DNA of 64,000 nt from Locusta migratoria (GCA_026315105.1 CM048745.1:784777390-784841389), one strand, 5' to 3'. Positions 31,645 to 42,915 are shown, numbered from the stretch's first letter. Numbers and translations are program-made. Notes: a model not told the origin generated them from the letters alone.

Positions 31645-32246
31645 AACCTACAGGCCGTCAATTCTGACAAATACCTAGGAGTAACAATTACGAACAATGT
31701 AAATTGGAAAGAACACAGAAAATATTGTAGGGAAGGTGGACCAAAGATTTCGTTTCATTGGCAGAACACTTAGAAGATGCAACAGTTCTACTACAGAAAT
31801 TGCCTACACTACACTTGTGTGTACTGTTTTGGAGCATCGCTGCCATACCAGGTGGGAGTGACGGACGAATTAGAGAACATTCAGAGAAGGTTAGCTCGTG
31901 TTGTATTTTCGCGATATAGGGAGAGAGTGCTACGGAAATAATGCACGAGTTAGGGTGGAAATCATTAAAAGAAAGACGTAATTTGTTGCTGCGAGATCTA
32001 TTTGCGAAATTTCTTTCACCACGTTCTCTACAGAATGCGAACATATTTTGCTAGCACCCACATACATATAGAGACATAATAATAAAGTAAAAGAAATCAG
32101 GTCGAAAACAGATTTAGGTGTTCCTTTTTCCCGCGAGTTATTATAGAATGGAACTACAGCTACAAAGAACTATCATAAAGGTGGTGCGATGAACCCTCTA
32201 CCATACACTTCAATATTGCAGAGTAGCCATGTAGATGTAGAAGTCA
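31645..32246 (+). mobile_element. CR1-like LINE, 3' fragment
   Basis: The plus strand matches, inverted, the families at 2825-3815 and 18901-20305. It starts in the KYLGVTITNNVNWKEH region, passes the thumb and EELENIQRRLARVVFSRYR-type region, and ends ATGTAGATGTAG. The frame is broken repeatedly. Confidence 0.8.
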
Positions 32247-32467
32247 GCACGAAGACTACGTAAGCAGGGCACCGTTGTATCAAGCGACCCACTTTGTTCT
32301 ATGGGAGTGGACGCTGGGTGGAAACAGACTGCCTTATTAGTGAGACTGAGTTTATAGGTATGAAATCATAAGGATGGTTTCCGGTACTAATAGATGGGAA
32401 TAATGGCAGAAGTGTGCCCATAAAGAGGAAATGAAAGAAAAACTGGGAACTAAAACCATAGATGAAG

Positions 32468-32629
32468 CAGTCTGGCGGCGGCGGAGTGGCCGAGCGCATC
32501 GAGGTTCTATGCTCCGATGCGCGAGGCCGTTCCCCGTCGATGGTTCGAGTCCTCCCTCGGACATAGATGTTTGTGTTGTCTTTAGTATAAGTTAGATCAT
32601 AAGTAGTTTGTAATTTTGAGGACCGATGA
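32468..32629 (+). mobile_element. Outer SINE (type B head), 5' part
   Basis: GCGGAGTGGCCGAGCGCATC head and GATGGTTCGAGTCCTCC B box. It is interrupted by another SINE at 32630 and resumes at 32840. Confidence 0.88.
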
Positions 32630-32829
32630 AAATGTTGAAATGTTTGTAAAGCTTAAAGGACTTAATTGCGGCGTCATCAGTCCCTAAACTTACAAACTAC
32701 TTATGAACTACCTAACACTAAGAACAACACATACCTCCATGCCAGAAGGAGGATCAGAACTTCCGACGCGAGAAGCCGCGCGGTCCGTACCGCGGCGCTT
32801 CAGATCGCAGGGCTACTCCCGCGTGGCAT
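32630..32829 (-). mobile_element. Inner SINE, nested in the outer SINE
   Basis: Opposite orientation, complete. The target duplication GGACYGATGA lies at 32620-32629 and 32830-32839 and consists of outer-SINE body sequence. Confidence 0.88.
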
Positions 32830-32839
32830 GGACTGATGA

Positions 32840-32886
32840 CCCTTCAGTCAAGTCACATAAACTTAACACATACTTGAACATTTTTT
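32840..32886 (+). mobile_element. Outer SINE, 3' end
   Basis: CCCTTCAGTCAAGTCACATA through TTGAACATTTTTT completes the SINE begun at 32468. Confidence 0.85.
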
Positions 32887-32888
32887 GA

Positions 32889-33030
32889 AGCAGTTTAAGC
32901 GAACAGGTTTAGGTGGGAGAGGAAAGATAACCCAAGAGACTTAAGGGCTCGGCAATACATAGTAGGAGGAGTCGAGGTAGACCAAGGAGAAAGTACTTGG
33001 ATTCGCTGAGGAAAGTGTTTCAGCTGACAT
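32889..33030 (+). mobile_element. RTE/CR1-type LINE scrap
   Basis: AGGAGTCGAGGTAGACCAAG and AAAGTACTTGGATTC parallel, inverted, the fragment at 23333-23652 (RSRGRPRRKYLDS). Confidence 0.6.
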
Positions 33031-33609
33031 TCTTAAAACTCTTAAACATGGCTGCAATTTAGCAGCGACAGATAATTGTCAATTTGTAGACAAATAATAG
33101 GCAACCAGTTGCGTTAACTCTTTTTAATTTTTTTTTATTTTATTTTTTTTTATTTATTTATTTTTTGTTAAAACCTGACGAAGGCAAAATTAATTCTGCT
33201 GAAAGCTGGTCAAGGTTTTAATAAAAATAATAAAGAATTACCGCAACTGATTGGCTGTTACTTGTCTACAAGTTGTTGTTCCAACATCCACCAAGAGATG
33301 TATGTATGGAGATTAGAGGCTCACTCATCCAGTTTTTGTTCTGCGTCACAAGTCGTCTGAATGTTTTGATCATTTCGGCAACCACTTCCATTCATGTGCC
33401 AACACATTCACCTCAGGCTAGCAGCTACACCCAACATTCTCTGCTGTATGGTGGCTACTTTCTCCAACGTTCTCCACTGTATGGTAGCTGCATTTTCGTA
33501 CGTGATTTTTACATTGCACGGCTCCCCCAAGCACTAGTGCAGTTGTTCCCTAACGTAAACTGAGGAAAAAGTCTGCGTACACCACTATAAAAAGGGTGTC
33601 TTTACGAGT
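33031..33609. other. T-rich low complexity and a weak hammerhead-like box
   Basis: 33118-33166 is T/A low complexity. At 33175-33205: CTGACGA, AGGC, loop, GCT, GAAAG. No gene. Confidence 0.4.
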
Positions 33610-34040
33610 GGGTGCAACTTACACTTGTCATCAATAATGTATCGCTTTTCCTAACAAACATCTCATTTCATACATACAATACTAGGAATAAAAATGATCT
33701 ACACAAGGGCTTAAAAGCACTTACTTTAGTTCAAAAAGGGGTCCACTACTCAGGAACACACATTTTCAATAATTTACCATCAAGTATAAAAATTTAGCTA
33801 CAAATAAAGATCAGTTTAAGTCTAAGAGGAATCTAAAAGACTCTCTAGTGGCCAGCTCCTTCTACTCCATTAGTAAATTTCTAAACTGTACCAAATGATA
33901 CTTTTATTGGTACTCATACTATATTAGTATTATTATATTATCAGCTTGTAAATTTTGTTTCTTGATATGTTCCACATCCACAAGGATCTCCTCAACATGG
34001 ATCTACGGAACGAAAAACTAATCTAATCTAATCTAATCTA
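33610..34040 (+). mobile_element. (TCTAA)n-tailed LINE, 3' end
   Basis: SFHTYNTRNKNDLH and LTLVQKGVHYSGTHIFNNLP correspond to the C-terminal region at 24476-24748. It ends in AATCTAATCTAATCTAATCT. Confidence 0.85.
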
Positions 34041-34502
34041 GTATCTTTAGCGGCAGCAGTGACCATCTCCAAATGCTACAACTTGTATTTGTGTTACGTT
34101 TATCAAACTGGAAGGAAGGTTTTGTGGAACAACATTTTGAACGGCTCTTTTCACAAGAATATGAACGTGAAATCCGTTTCAAGGTACTTGTGTACGAGTC
34201 ATGACTTGCAACGGTTGTCAACAATCGTCAGAGTCAGCATTACAGTCTTTTCATGGACCTGTGGGTCAACCGACGCACACGTGTCCTCAAAAATCCGGCA
34301 AAGATGGGCTGTACTGATTTACTTCAAACACATATGTCTCCACAGTAGAAAGTCAAGACGTGTAAGATCAGGGGAATGTGATAGACATTCGATAGGACCT
34401 CCAAATGTTTCATCCAGGAATTGTCTGACTTAGAACGCTCGGCGACTTCACCGCGGCTATGACGTCTACCGCGTATTGTGTCTACGTCTGAACCTGTTGG
34501 AC
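34041..34502 (-). pseudogene. Possible IS630/Tc1-type transposase fragment
   Basis: On the minus strand a broken frame near 34340-34390 reads SHSPDLTRLDFLLWRH, similar to the WPxRSPDLTPLDFFLW motif at 2048-2100. The rest is too decayed to align. It is the target of the LINE insertion at 34516. Confidence 0.4.
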
Positions 34503-34517
34503 CAATGACCAATGATC

Positions 34518-34664
34518 CTTCTAGCTACGCCAGAAGATTTGGCCTTTGCCGATCTTGGGGATACCATGGACACGGAGGATCAGGCTTCACAGCCAGCGAC
34601 GAGTGCTAATACCACTCCTCTTCCATCTTCAGCTTCATGCACCGTCAGCCGGGAGACAGTCTGA
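34518..34664 (+). pseudogene. LINE ORF1, last 48 codons
   Basis: The frame from 34518 is open to TGA at 34662-34664, with acidic and Ser/Thr-rich residues (for example DLGDTMDTEDQASQPATS). It overlaps the start of ORF2 by 28 nt in another frame, the usual ORF1/ORF2 arrangement. The 5' part was lost by truncation at insertion. Confidence 0.65.
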
Positions 34665-37600
34665 TCCTCCAATGGAACTGTGGAGGATTTTTCTGCCGTT
34701 TGGCTGAATTGCGTCAGCTGTTGAGCGCGTTTCCACCTCTCTGTGTTGCTCTCCAGGAAACCTGGTTTCCTGGTGATCGGACCCCCACCCTTCGGGGCTA
34801 CCGGGGGTACTTCAATAATCGCGCCATTTACAATAGGGTGTCGGGCGGGGTATGTCTATATGTACATACCTCTGCCTATAGTTCCCCAGTGCCACTTAAC
34901 ACAGCCCTGGAGGCTGTCGCTGTCAGGGTTCGAGCATCGCGGGACATTACCATCTGTTCCCTTTATCTCCCTCCTGATGCAGCAGTGGCACCAGCTGACC
35001 TAGCGGCCTTAATCGCTCAACTTCCTTCGCCGTTTCTTATTTTAGGAGATTTTAATGCACATCACCCCACATGGGGGAGCAACGTGACTACAGGACGTGG
35101 TCGAGAATTTGAACTACTTTTTACCCAACTTGACCTTTGTATTCTTAATACAGGAGCTCCTACCCATTTTAGTGTGGCCCATGGCACCTTTTCCGCCATA
35201 GACCTTTCTGTATGTAGTCCGGGCTTACGTCCACTCCTTAACTGGTGGGTCCATGATGACCTTTGTGGAAGCGACCACTTTCCCATCTTCCTTTCGCTTC
35301 CCCACCACCAACGCCATGCACATCTACCCCGCTGGTCCTTCCATAGGGCCGACTGGGCAGCATACACGTCAGCTGCAACGCTGGATACCCCTCTCCCTGC
35401 TGATGCAACAATGGCAGTAGACCAAATTACTTCCGTTGTCGTTTCTGCTGCTGAGACCGCGATACCGTCTTCTTCTGCCTTACCTCGGCGAAGACCAGTG
35501 CCCTGGTGGTCACCGGAGATAGCAGCAGCTATCCGCAATCGCCGCAGAGCTCTGCAGCAGTACCGGCGCCACCCCACCATTGATCACCTGGTTGCATTTA
35601 AGCGCCTTCGGGCCCAGACACGCCGGCTTATCCGGCAGCACAAGCAGGCATGCTGGGAACAATACGTTTCCACAATTGGACCCCGTGTCTCCTCCAGCCA
35701 GATTTGGACGAAGATTCGCCGTATATCAGGCTACCGTCCACCGGCAGGGATCGCGGGTCTCTCTATCCATGGAACTATTCATACCGACCCGACCATCATT
35801 GCTGAGTGTTTTGCAGCGCACTTTGCTGTTAATTCGGCGTCTACTGCCTACAGCCAAGGTTTTTGTACCTTAAAAGAGCGGGCTGAGCGAAAGCAGTTGG
35901 TATTTCGCACAAACCGCCAGGAGCCGTACAATGCGCCATTTACGGAGTGGGAATTTAAAACTATTCTTGACAGTTGCCCCAATACATCCCCAGGACCGGA
36001 CCGAATCCACTGCCAAATGGTGAAACATCTTTCTGAAAACTCGCAACGCCATCTTTTGGACTTCTTCAACCGTCTCTGGATCGAGGGAGCGTACCCATCC
36101 CAATGGCGGGAGAGCATCGTTATCCCTCTGTTGAAGCCAGGTGCAGATCCACTGAACGTTGACAATTACCGCCCAATCAGTCTCACAAACGTTCTTTGTA
36201 AGCTCTTTGAACGTTTGGTGAGCCGGCGACTGCTGTGGGTTCTCGAGAATCGGGGTCTGCTCGCTCCACAACAAGGTGCTTTCCGGCAGGGTCGCTCTGC
36301 CATTGATAACCTCCTCTCTTTGGAGTCGGCGATCCGTACTGCTTTCGCCCGACGTCACCACCTCGTCGCCATCTTTTTCGACCTCCGGAAAGCATATGAC
36401 ACGGCATGGCGTTATCACATCCTTGCCACGCTACATGGGTGGGGTCTCCGTGGCTCCCTCCCACTTTTTATTCAGAATTTTTTACTTTCACGACGCTTTA
36501 GAGTCCGCGTTGGCACCTCCTTCAGTTCGTCCCATACACAAGAGAATGGGGTACCACAAGGATCCGTCCTAAGTGTACCCCTCTTCTTAGTGGCCATTAA
36601 TGGCCTAGTGGCTGCAGTGGGGCCATCGGTTTCTTGCTCCCTCTATGCGGACGACTTTTGCCTGTACTATTCCACCGCTAGTACAAGTGTAGCTGAACGA
36701 CGGCTGCAGGCAGCCATTCATCGGGCACAGAATTGCGCTTCTGCCCATGGTTTTACATTTTCCCCGGCGAAAACCAGGGTGATGCACTTTTGTCGCCAAC
36801 GCACGGTACATCCCCATCCGGAGCTCTACCTTGATGGTGAGCTCCTTCAGGTTGTGGACACACACCGTTTCCTGGGTCTCCTTTTTGACTCACGTTTGAC
36901 ATGGCTCCCTCATCTGCGCCAGCTTAAGCAACGGTGTTCACGATATTTGGACATCCTTCGTTGCCTCAGCCATACTGTCTGGGGGGCAGCACGCCCTGTC
37001 CTCCTGCGGCTGTACAATGCTCTGGTGCAGTCACGCCTGGACTACGGAAGCCAGGTCTATGGCTCAGCCTCTCCATCTGCACTGAGAGTACTCGACCCAG
37101 TGCACCATACCGGCATCCGTCTGGCCACTGGAGCCTTTCGTACAAGCCCTGTCACAAGTCTCCTGGCAGAGGCTGGAGTTGCCCCATTGCGATACAGGCG
37201 CCAACAACTACTCGCCCAGTATGCTGCCAGAGTTCACTGTACCCCTCGGCATCCGAATAACAGACTCCTCTTTCCGGGAGAGGTCACTCGTTTGCCGCAG
37301 AGGCGACCTCGGTCGGGACTCCCAATAGCAGCGCGTGTCCAATCGCTACTATCGACCCTGGACTCCTTTCCTCTTAACCGTCCCTTCCGCTCGACTTTCC
37401 ATGCTCCTCCCTGGACCGTTCCTCGGCCGCGGATTCGGTTGGATCTTTCCTGTGAGCTGAAGACCTCTACTTCTCCTCTGGTCCTACGGCATCAGTTTTC
37501 TGCACTGCTCCGTGAGTTCAGTAACTCCGAGGTCATTTATACAGACGGTTCTTCGGATGGCGACCTCACTGGATATGCCTACATGCATGGCGCCCATGTT

Positions 37601-38335
37601 GAACAACGCTCTTTGCCACCCGGCAGCAGCGTCTTCACCGCAGAACTGGTGGCTATATACCGCGCCCTTAACCACATCCGCATGTGCCCCGGGACCTCCT
37701 TTCTGATCTGTAGCGACTCGCTGAGCGGTTTACAGGCCCTTGATCAGTGTTATGCTCGTCATACATTGGTCAGGGCCATTCAGGAGTCGATACTGGCTCT
37801 TAGTGACTCCGGTCGCTGTGTTACATTCGTTTGGACCCCGGGCCATGTAGGCATCCCGGGCAACGAGAGCGTTGACCGGCTAGCCAAACAGGCTACCACT
37901 TGCCGCCCTCTGGCGATCGGCCTCCCAGAAGCAGACTTCCGCCCGTTGCTTCGCACTAAAATACGCGACCTGTGGAACGCCGAATGGTCCGCTCTGGACG
38001 TGCCCAATAAGCTGCGTACGATAAAGGACACAACATCTGTCTGGAAGTCGTCGCAGCTGGGATCCCGTAGGGACTCCGTGGTTCTCTGCCGTCTCCGCAT
38101 TGGTCACACCCATCTGACGCATGGTCACCTCCTCCGTCGAGAGGACCCGCCCGTGTGCCAATGTGGTGCCCCACTGACTGTGGTCCATCTCCTCCTCGAC
38201 TGTCCCATTTTAGCCCCACTGCGGCATTCTTTTTCCCTCCCGAACACTCTCTCTTTGGTGCTCGGCGACGATGCCTCTGTGGCTAATTTGGTTTTACGAT
38301 TTCTTCGTGCTGCAGGGTTTTACCAGTTGCTGTGA
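34637..38335 (+). CDS. LINE ORF2: endonuclease, reverse transcriptase, RNase H, zinc knuckle
   Basis: 1232 codons without a break. Residues ~10-220 are an APE-type endonuclease with its catalytic signatures present (LQWNCGG, LQETWF, GDFNAHHPTWGS at ~137, DLSVCS, SDHFPIF). The RT runs from ~430 to ~740: NYRPISLTNVL, QGAFRQGRS, FFDLRKAYDTAW, GVPQGSVLSVPLFL and YADD at ~670-673. RNase H lies at ~965-1090 with all four acidic residues in context (YTDGSS, FTAELVAI, ICSDSLSGLQ, NESVDRLAKQ). A C-terminal CxC...H...C cluster (VCQCGAP, VHLLLDCP) follows at ~1171-1190. It drives target-primed reverse transcription of its own RNA. The ATG overlaps the ORF1 end. Codon use is far more GC-rich than the flanks. 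The frame is intact, but the missing 5' end makes the copy itself non-autonomous. Confidence 0.95.
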   Translation: MHRQPGDSLILQWNCGGFFCRLAELRQLLSAFPPLCVALQETWFPGDRTPTLRGYRGYFNNRAIYNRVSGGVCLYVHTSAYSSPVPLNTALEAVAVRVRASRDITICSLYLPPDAAVAPADLAALIAQLPSPFLILGDFNAHHPTWGSNVTTGRGREFELLFTQLDLCILNTGAPTHFSVAHGTFSAIDLSVCSPGLRPLLNWWVHDDLCGSDHFPIFLSLPHHQRHAHLPRWSFHRADWAAYTSAATLDTPLPADATMAVDQITSVVVSAAETAIPSSSALPRRRPVPWWSPEIAAAIRNRRRALQQYRRHPTIDHLVAFKRLRAQTRRLIRQHKQACWEQYVSTIGPRVSSSQIWTKIRRISGYRPPAGIAGLSIHGTIHTDPTIIAECFAAHFAVNSASTAYSQGFCTLKERAERKQLVFRTNRQEPYNAPFTEWEFKTILDSCPNTSPGPDRIHCQMVKHLSENSQRHLLDFFNRLWIEGAYPSQWRESIVIPLLKPGADPLNVDNYRPISLTNVLCKLFERLVSRRLLWVLENRGLLAPQQGAFRQGRSAIDNLLSLESAIRTAFARRHHLVAIFFDLRKAYDTAWRYHILATLHGWGLRGSLPLFIQNFLLSRRFRVRVGTSFSSSHTQENGVPQGSVLSVPLFLVAINGLVAAVGPSVSCSLYADDFCLYYSTASTSVAERRLQAAIHRAQNCASAHGFTFSPAKTRVMHFCRQRTVHPHPELYLDGELLQVVDTHRFLGLLFDSRLTWLPHLRQLKQRCSRYLDILRCLSHTVWGAARPVLLRLYNALVQSRLDYGSQVYGSASPSALRVLDPVHHTGIRLATGAFRTSPVTSLLAEAGVAPLRYRRQQLLAQYAARVHCTPRHPNNRLLFPGEVTRLPQRRPRSGLPIAARVQSLLSTLDSFPLNRPFRSTFHAPPWTVPRPRIRLDLSCELKTSTSPLVLRHQFSALLREFSNSEVIYTDGSSDGDLTGYAYMHGAHVEQRSLPPGSSVFTAELVAIYRALNHIRMCPGTSFLICSDSLSGLQALDQCYARHTLVRAIQESILALSDSGRCVTFVWTPGHVGIPGNESVDRLAKQATTCRPLAIGLPEADFRPLLRTKIRDLWNAEWSALDVPNKLRTIKDTTSVWKSSQLGSRRDSVVLCRLRIGHTHLTHGHLLRREDPPVCQCGAPLTVVHLLLDCPILAPLRHSFSLPNTLSLVLGDDASVANLVLRFLRAAGFYQLL

Positions 38336-38718
38336 GTCCTTTTGGATGGTCTTTTAGATAATTTTCTATGTTCTCCTTGACGTGTCTTTAGACTACAGTT
38401 TTTATTTTCTACGCTATGTGGTTGACTTTTCCCTTTTATACACATGGTCGGTCAACCACATTCACTGGCTCTGTCATTTTTGTCTCATATTTGTTTGTGT
38501 GTGTCTGGTGTCTTTCGTATTGTCTCGTGTTGACTCAGTCAATAATTCATTGACGGTGCATTCTTTCATTCTGCTTAGTTTTTAATCTCATTCAGGCACA
38601 TATTTTATCGTTCTGTTTTTTCTGTGTGTTGCCTAGATATGAAGCGGGGGACTGATGGCCATAGCAGTCTAGTCCCCCTAAAACCCCCCATCACAACAAC
38701 AACAACAATGACCAATGA

Positions 38719-38929
38719 CTTGGATACTGAGGTGTGTGAAATGTCAGTTCAGTCATCGTATTGTGTTCTTTGTAATATTTCCTGACGTATTTTTAAAAGT
38801 CTCCTGTTTTGAAAATTTGGTATGTGAAAAGATCATTGTAGAATTTTTCATACACTTGAGATATGTGATTGTCTTTTATTTTCTACTGATATGAGCTGAT
38901 TTAAAACCGAAACTGGTTGTGGTTCGTAT
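38719..38929. other. Short unique stretch with a CCGAAACTGGT box
   Basis: At 38886-38917 CTGATATGAG, AACCGAAACTGGT resembles the degraded PLE-hairpin motif. No arms found. Confidence 0.35.
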
Positions 38930-39126
38930 GTTCAAATGTTTGTAATTCTATCGGACGAAACTGCGTGGTCATCAGTCCGTAGCTTACAAACTACTTAAAC
39001 CTAGGTAAACTAACCTAAGGACAACACACACACCCATGCCCCAGGGAGGACTCGAACATCCACGGCGAGCAACCGCGCGCTCCGCAGCGAGACGCTTTAG
39101 ACCGCTCGGCTACTCCACCGCGGCGG
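38930..39126 (-). mobile_element. tRNA-headed SINE (type C head)
   Basis: The minus strand starts CCGCGGTGGAGTAGCCGAGC, B box GATGTTCGAGTCCTCC, body with CTTAGGTTAGTTTACC, tail CATTTGAACAT. The head and the upstream body differ from types A and B. Same subtype as 52562-52755. Confidence 0.88.
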
Positions 39127-39329
39127 ACAGTAGACTGTAATGCTTTTCTTAAAATACGCCGCCGCGAATGAAAATCAGTACACCCTCTTCGAAATTTCCA
39201 AATAATTATTTATTGTTCAAGCAAAGTTTACGGAGGTCACTAAAAGATTACATTTACAGATCAATAGGTGAGGAACAGAGGTACCAGATATTAATACACG
39301 CTGAAACAGCCTCCACGAGCGATAATTCA

Positions 39330-39925
39330 AGAGCATGTTTTGACATCCATTCGACGTCGAGTTTTGGGATACATTATCCCACGCCTACTGGACCTGTTGA
39401 CGTAGCTCTGCAAGGGCGAGTTGCACGTGCAGTTGTCGTTGCATGAAATCCCACACGCGCTCAGGTGGAGATCGTTCTGGCCAGGGAAGTTACTGCACCT
39501 TGCAGAACACGCTGGGTTTAATCCTCAGTGTGTCGGAAAGCTTTATTCTGTTGGAACAACTCATCACCTTCACGTTGCAATAACTGCAAAATAACGGGTA
39601 TCACAACATTTTGCACCTACCGAGCGCTGGTCAGCGTGCCCTCGACAAACAAATGTGAAGTTGTGAGAAGTAGCTTATCGCACCCTAGAAGATAAGGACT
39701 CGGATGCGGCAGTGTGTCATGGACGAAAGCAGTCTTTCGAGACGGCGCTCGCCAGGGCTACGTCGTACGCGCAAATAACCATCACTTGCGTGCAGTCAGA
39801 TTCTACTTTAATTGCTGAATATCTCGGCCCTCCATTCCAAGTGATGTTCTGATGCCACCAGTCGAGCCATCCATGTCGATGCTACAGCATGAATGGAAGA
39901 CGGGCTACAGGCAGAGGCGGACTGC
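39330..39925 (-). pseudogene. Tc1-like transposon fragment
   Basis: The plus-strand text (GGGCGAGTTGCACGTGCAGT, TGTTGGAACAACTCATCACC, ACCATCACTTGCGTGCAG) matches a Tc1-like element I remember from orthopteran genomes, transposase on the minus strand. No frame is open for long. Confidence 0.5.
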
Positions 39926-39994
39926 CCTTAGTACCTCCTACTGGGGCCTCCAGATCTCCAAACTTTTTTTTAGTCTCATGTCTCTCGTCCTAGG

Positions 39995-40320
39995 GGCCTC
40001 CAAGTCTCAAAAATTACTTTTTATTGTAACACATGTATTTCCAAGTGGACGAACGTCATCGTCATGTCGACCCCTTTTGAGTAGTCTGGGAATTTTGACA
40101 CTGGCGTCACAATACTTTTTTTTTCTTTCATGTCGTTTGATGTTAATATCAGCTTATTCCCATGAGTTAGTAGCTTTCACTCGGTGAATATTAGACAGAA
40201 GTCGAATCTACATTTGCATCACACCACCTTGACACTTGTGCTGAAAGGTGTACAGTATTCTGCAGCATCCATTTTCAATAACCTGCCACAAGAACTAAAG
40301 AATTCATTATTTGGGGAAGG
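39995..40320 (+). mobile_element. (TCTAA)-family LINE, C-terminal scrap
   Basis: LHHTTLTLVLKGVQYSAASI and FNNLPQELKN match the C-terminal region of the copies at 24.6 and 33.7 kb. The tail is missing. Confidence 0.65.
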
Positions 40321-40884
40321 GGGGCAGGGTGGCTGCCGCTCCCCCCCCCCCCAAATAATTAATATAGAGAAAAACAACAAAAAGCTTGTTCTCGTCAAAG
40401 GGGCTTCAGTGGAAACTATTCTCTGAATATGAGCAGCAAAGATGATATAAAATACCGTGGGGTATTACTTAAGAATACGTAACTTATTTTTGCATTATTT
40501 TGCCCCCCTCCCATATATATATATATATATATATATATTAGCTACTGGGTTAGCACCATACAGGAGAAAGCATTACGAGGCACGTTAGCTAGTCCAACGA
40601 ATTACGAAGTCCATACAATACAAAACTAGGAACTTTTTTATTCCACTTCAGTTGTACTTCAAAGATGCTCTCTGCATTTGTGGAGCAAAGGACACAAGTT
40701 GTATGCCTTCCATAATGCCATCTATCATATAGGTACCGAAATACGAGTATGCTGATTACTACACTACTCTCTACTATCGACAATCCCTGCATTTAAGTTG
40801 CACCAGTATAAAACGAATCTTCTATGTCTGTATAATCTTTAATTCGACAAACAGTAAACTAATATAATGATAAATCGCCTTAGT
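40321..40884. other. No gene; G/C run and (TA)n microsatellite
   Basis: A C10 run near 40344 and ATATAT at 40513-40537. Otherwise unrecognised. Confidence 0.5.
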
Positions 40885-40895
40885 GCGATTTAATC

Positions 40896-41088
40896 AAACA
40901 CACACATTTCCAAATGTTTGTTAAGCTTATGGGACTTAGCTACAGGGTCATCAGTCCCTAAACTTACAAACTACTTAGAACAAGCTAACACTAAGGACGG
41001 CACAAATATCCATGCCTGAGGGGGGATTCGAACCCCCGAACGTAGTTGCCGTGCAGACCGTGACTAGAGCGCCTCAGTCCCCTCGGCC
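40896..41088 (-). mobile_element. tRNA-headed SINE (type A head)
   Basis: Target duplication GCGATTTAATC at 40885-40895 and 41089-41099. The head is slightly shortened at its tip (CCGCGGCCGGC lost). Confidence 0.92.
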
Positions 41089-41099
41089 GCGATTTAATC

Positions 41100-42915
41100 C
41101 ACATCATATAAAATTAAAGGGAGACTTTGTGAGTGCTGAGACTGAGTCTCACGACAGTTATCAAACTCATACTGAATGTACAACTGAAGCGGTTTGCTTT
41201 CAATATGACTCAGGTCTACAGCTGCGGATACCCACAATACATAATTTGTTACAGTTATAAAAGTATTGTTTATTGTCTCAGAATAAATCCGGGAGATGCG
41301 CTGCTTGCGCTGTGAATTGTGCAACTTTTGAAGTTTCGGTATACGTGCGAACATGTCAACTCTGCGATTGTGTAATGGATGCCAAATTTCAGTAATAGTG
41401 TTTGTGTTTCGATCGATCGGGCAACTTTTATATAAACTATGGAGCTCTAAATGAGGTAATTCTCTAAACATTCCTTCGAACTCTTTATACGCGTCACGAT
41501 TAATTCTTAATTATGTTATGTCTAATGGGCGTATTGTGATTCTAATGTGATCATCATCACTATCAAGGCCATGATATTATGGTTGTGTCGTCTCTCCCCT
41601 ACAGATCAGAATAAATGTAACAATAAAATCTAGTACATTTTCCAGCCACTTTTCCGTTAGAAATACTTGCCACAAAAATGAAACAGTTTTAAATGAAAAA
41701 TTACTTCTATATTCTGATTTAGCAAACATTTTTTGTTTTATTACATGTAATGAGTGACGAAATGTGACTTATATCTGAAAACTACAGAAAAAGTATATGA
41801 TTGGTAGGAATGCTCAAGTTTTTAGCTTTGTCTACTCGGAAATTGCACAGTTTTTTATATAGTTTGTGTCAATTGCAATAGGAATAAAATCTAATTAACT
41901 AAGTTTGTATAACTTAGTTTTGTTTCCTTATTCCAATAGGAATTACTATATTAACTAAAGGTAAATGAATTGTGTCTCTCAATTTCATTGTTTTCAACTA
42001 TCAGTAAGTAAACTTATGTCAATTAGACAATTATGAAACTAGATACCGAAAAAAAGATACTTATTATTAGCACCTAACCGTTTCAGTTCGACACTGAAGG
42101 ATATCAAAAAAATATTGTTACGGAAAATTGTTCTGATTCATTTCACAATAAATAAATAAGTAAACAAATGGAAAATTAAAAAGTGTGGGACTAAAAGCAC
42201 GCCATTCGAAATTACACGCAAAAAATATGCACCATGTCTTCCGGATTTACAGTAAAATTCGTGAAACGCAGTCCAAAGTAATAATTAAGTCAACTAGTTA
42301 AGAAGTTACCATTTTATATCTAAATGTCGGAACCGTATGTTTCTAAAGCTATTTTATAGCATTGTGGTTAGAAGTAAACCAACTTGGTTGGCGCACTGCT
42401 TTCAAAGTGAGGGAGCCAATTACTTTTGTAGCTGTTTATAGCCTCGCTCCGCTTTAGGCAGCTGATACAGCGTTTTCTTGTCCGTAATTCCTGCTGCCAC
42501 AACATTCGGTAACATACCGGAATATTCGACAATGGCTGAAGAACTTACCTGACCAATTACCACTAACTCGACGGCTCTCTTGTCAGTAAAAAGGCGTTGC
42601 CAATTTGTTGTGTGGTTATGGGCGACTTTAGCTGAGTGTAGCGTCCCGAGATAAGAGTAGTTCGACTGGGATTTCCTGATGGAGCACTACAAAAGCTGAC
42701 GTACGTTGCGCAACTGTCGATAGCATCGCTTTCTGGCAGAGCTGTGGGATAAAAATTGCTCCAGTTTGAATATTTCTTGCTCTGTACATTTTAGGTAGTT
42801 ACGTTCTTTTCTAAAAAAAAAAAAAAAAAGACGAGGCTCATAAATTGTGACTAGACTAGAAGACATATATTTAGAATCCAATTAAATGACGGTGGAAGGA
42901 TCACAGAGTGTCAAC
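41100..42915. other. 1.8 kb without recognised genes
   Basis: The largest ORF (41094-41471 minus) has no known motif and may be chance. 42800-42830 holds an A17 run. The rest is AT-rich. Confidence 0.4.

Larger units (their letters stand above)
34516..38705 (+). mobile_element. I-clade LINE, 5'-truncated, ORF2 intact
   Basis: Flanked by a 13-bp target duplication CAATGACCAATGA (34503-34515 and 38706-38718). It begins inside the end of ORF1, contains a complete ORF2, a ~370-bp 3' UTR, and a (CAA)n tail. Endonuclease + RT + RNase H place it in the I group of non-LTR elements. Confidence 0.92.

Noticed and set aside
35062..38219. Long ORFs on the minus strand (35062-35580, 35870-36418) and in other plus frames inside the I-clade LINE
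   Set aside because: They are shadows of the GC-rich ORF2 at 34637-38335 and carry no domain of their own.
41094..41471. 125-codon minus ORF
   Set aside because: No motif, no codon bias, no splice or start context; partly overlaps a SINE edge.
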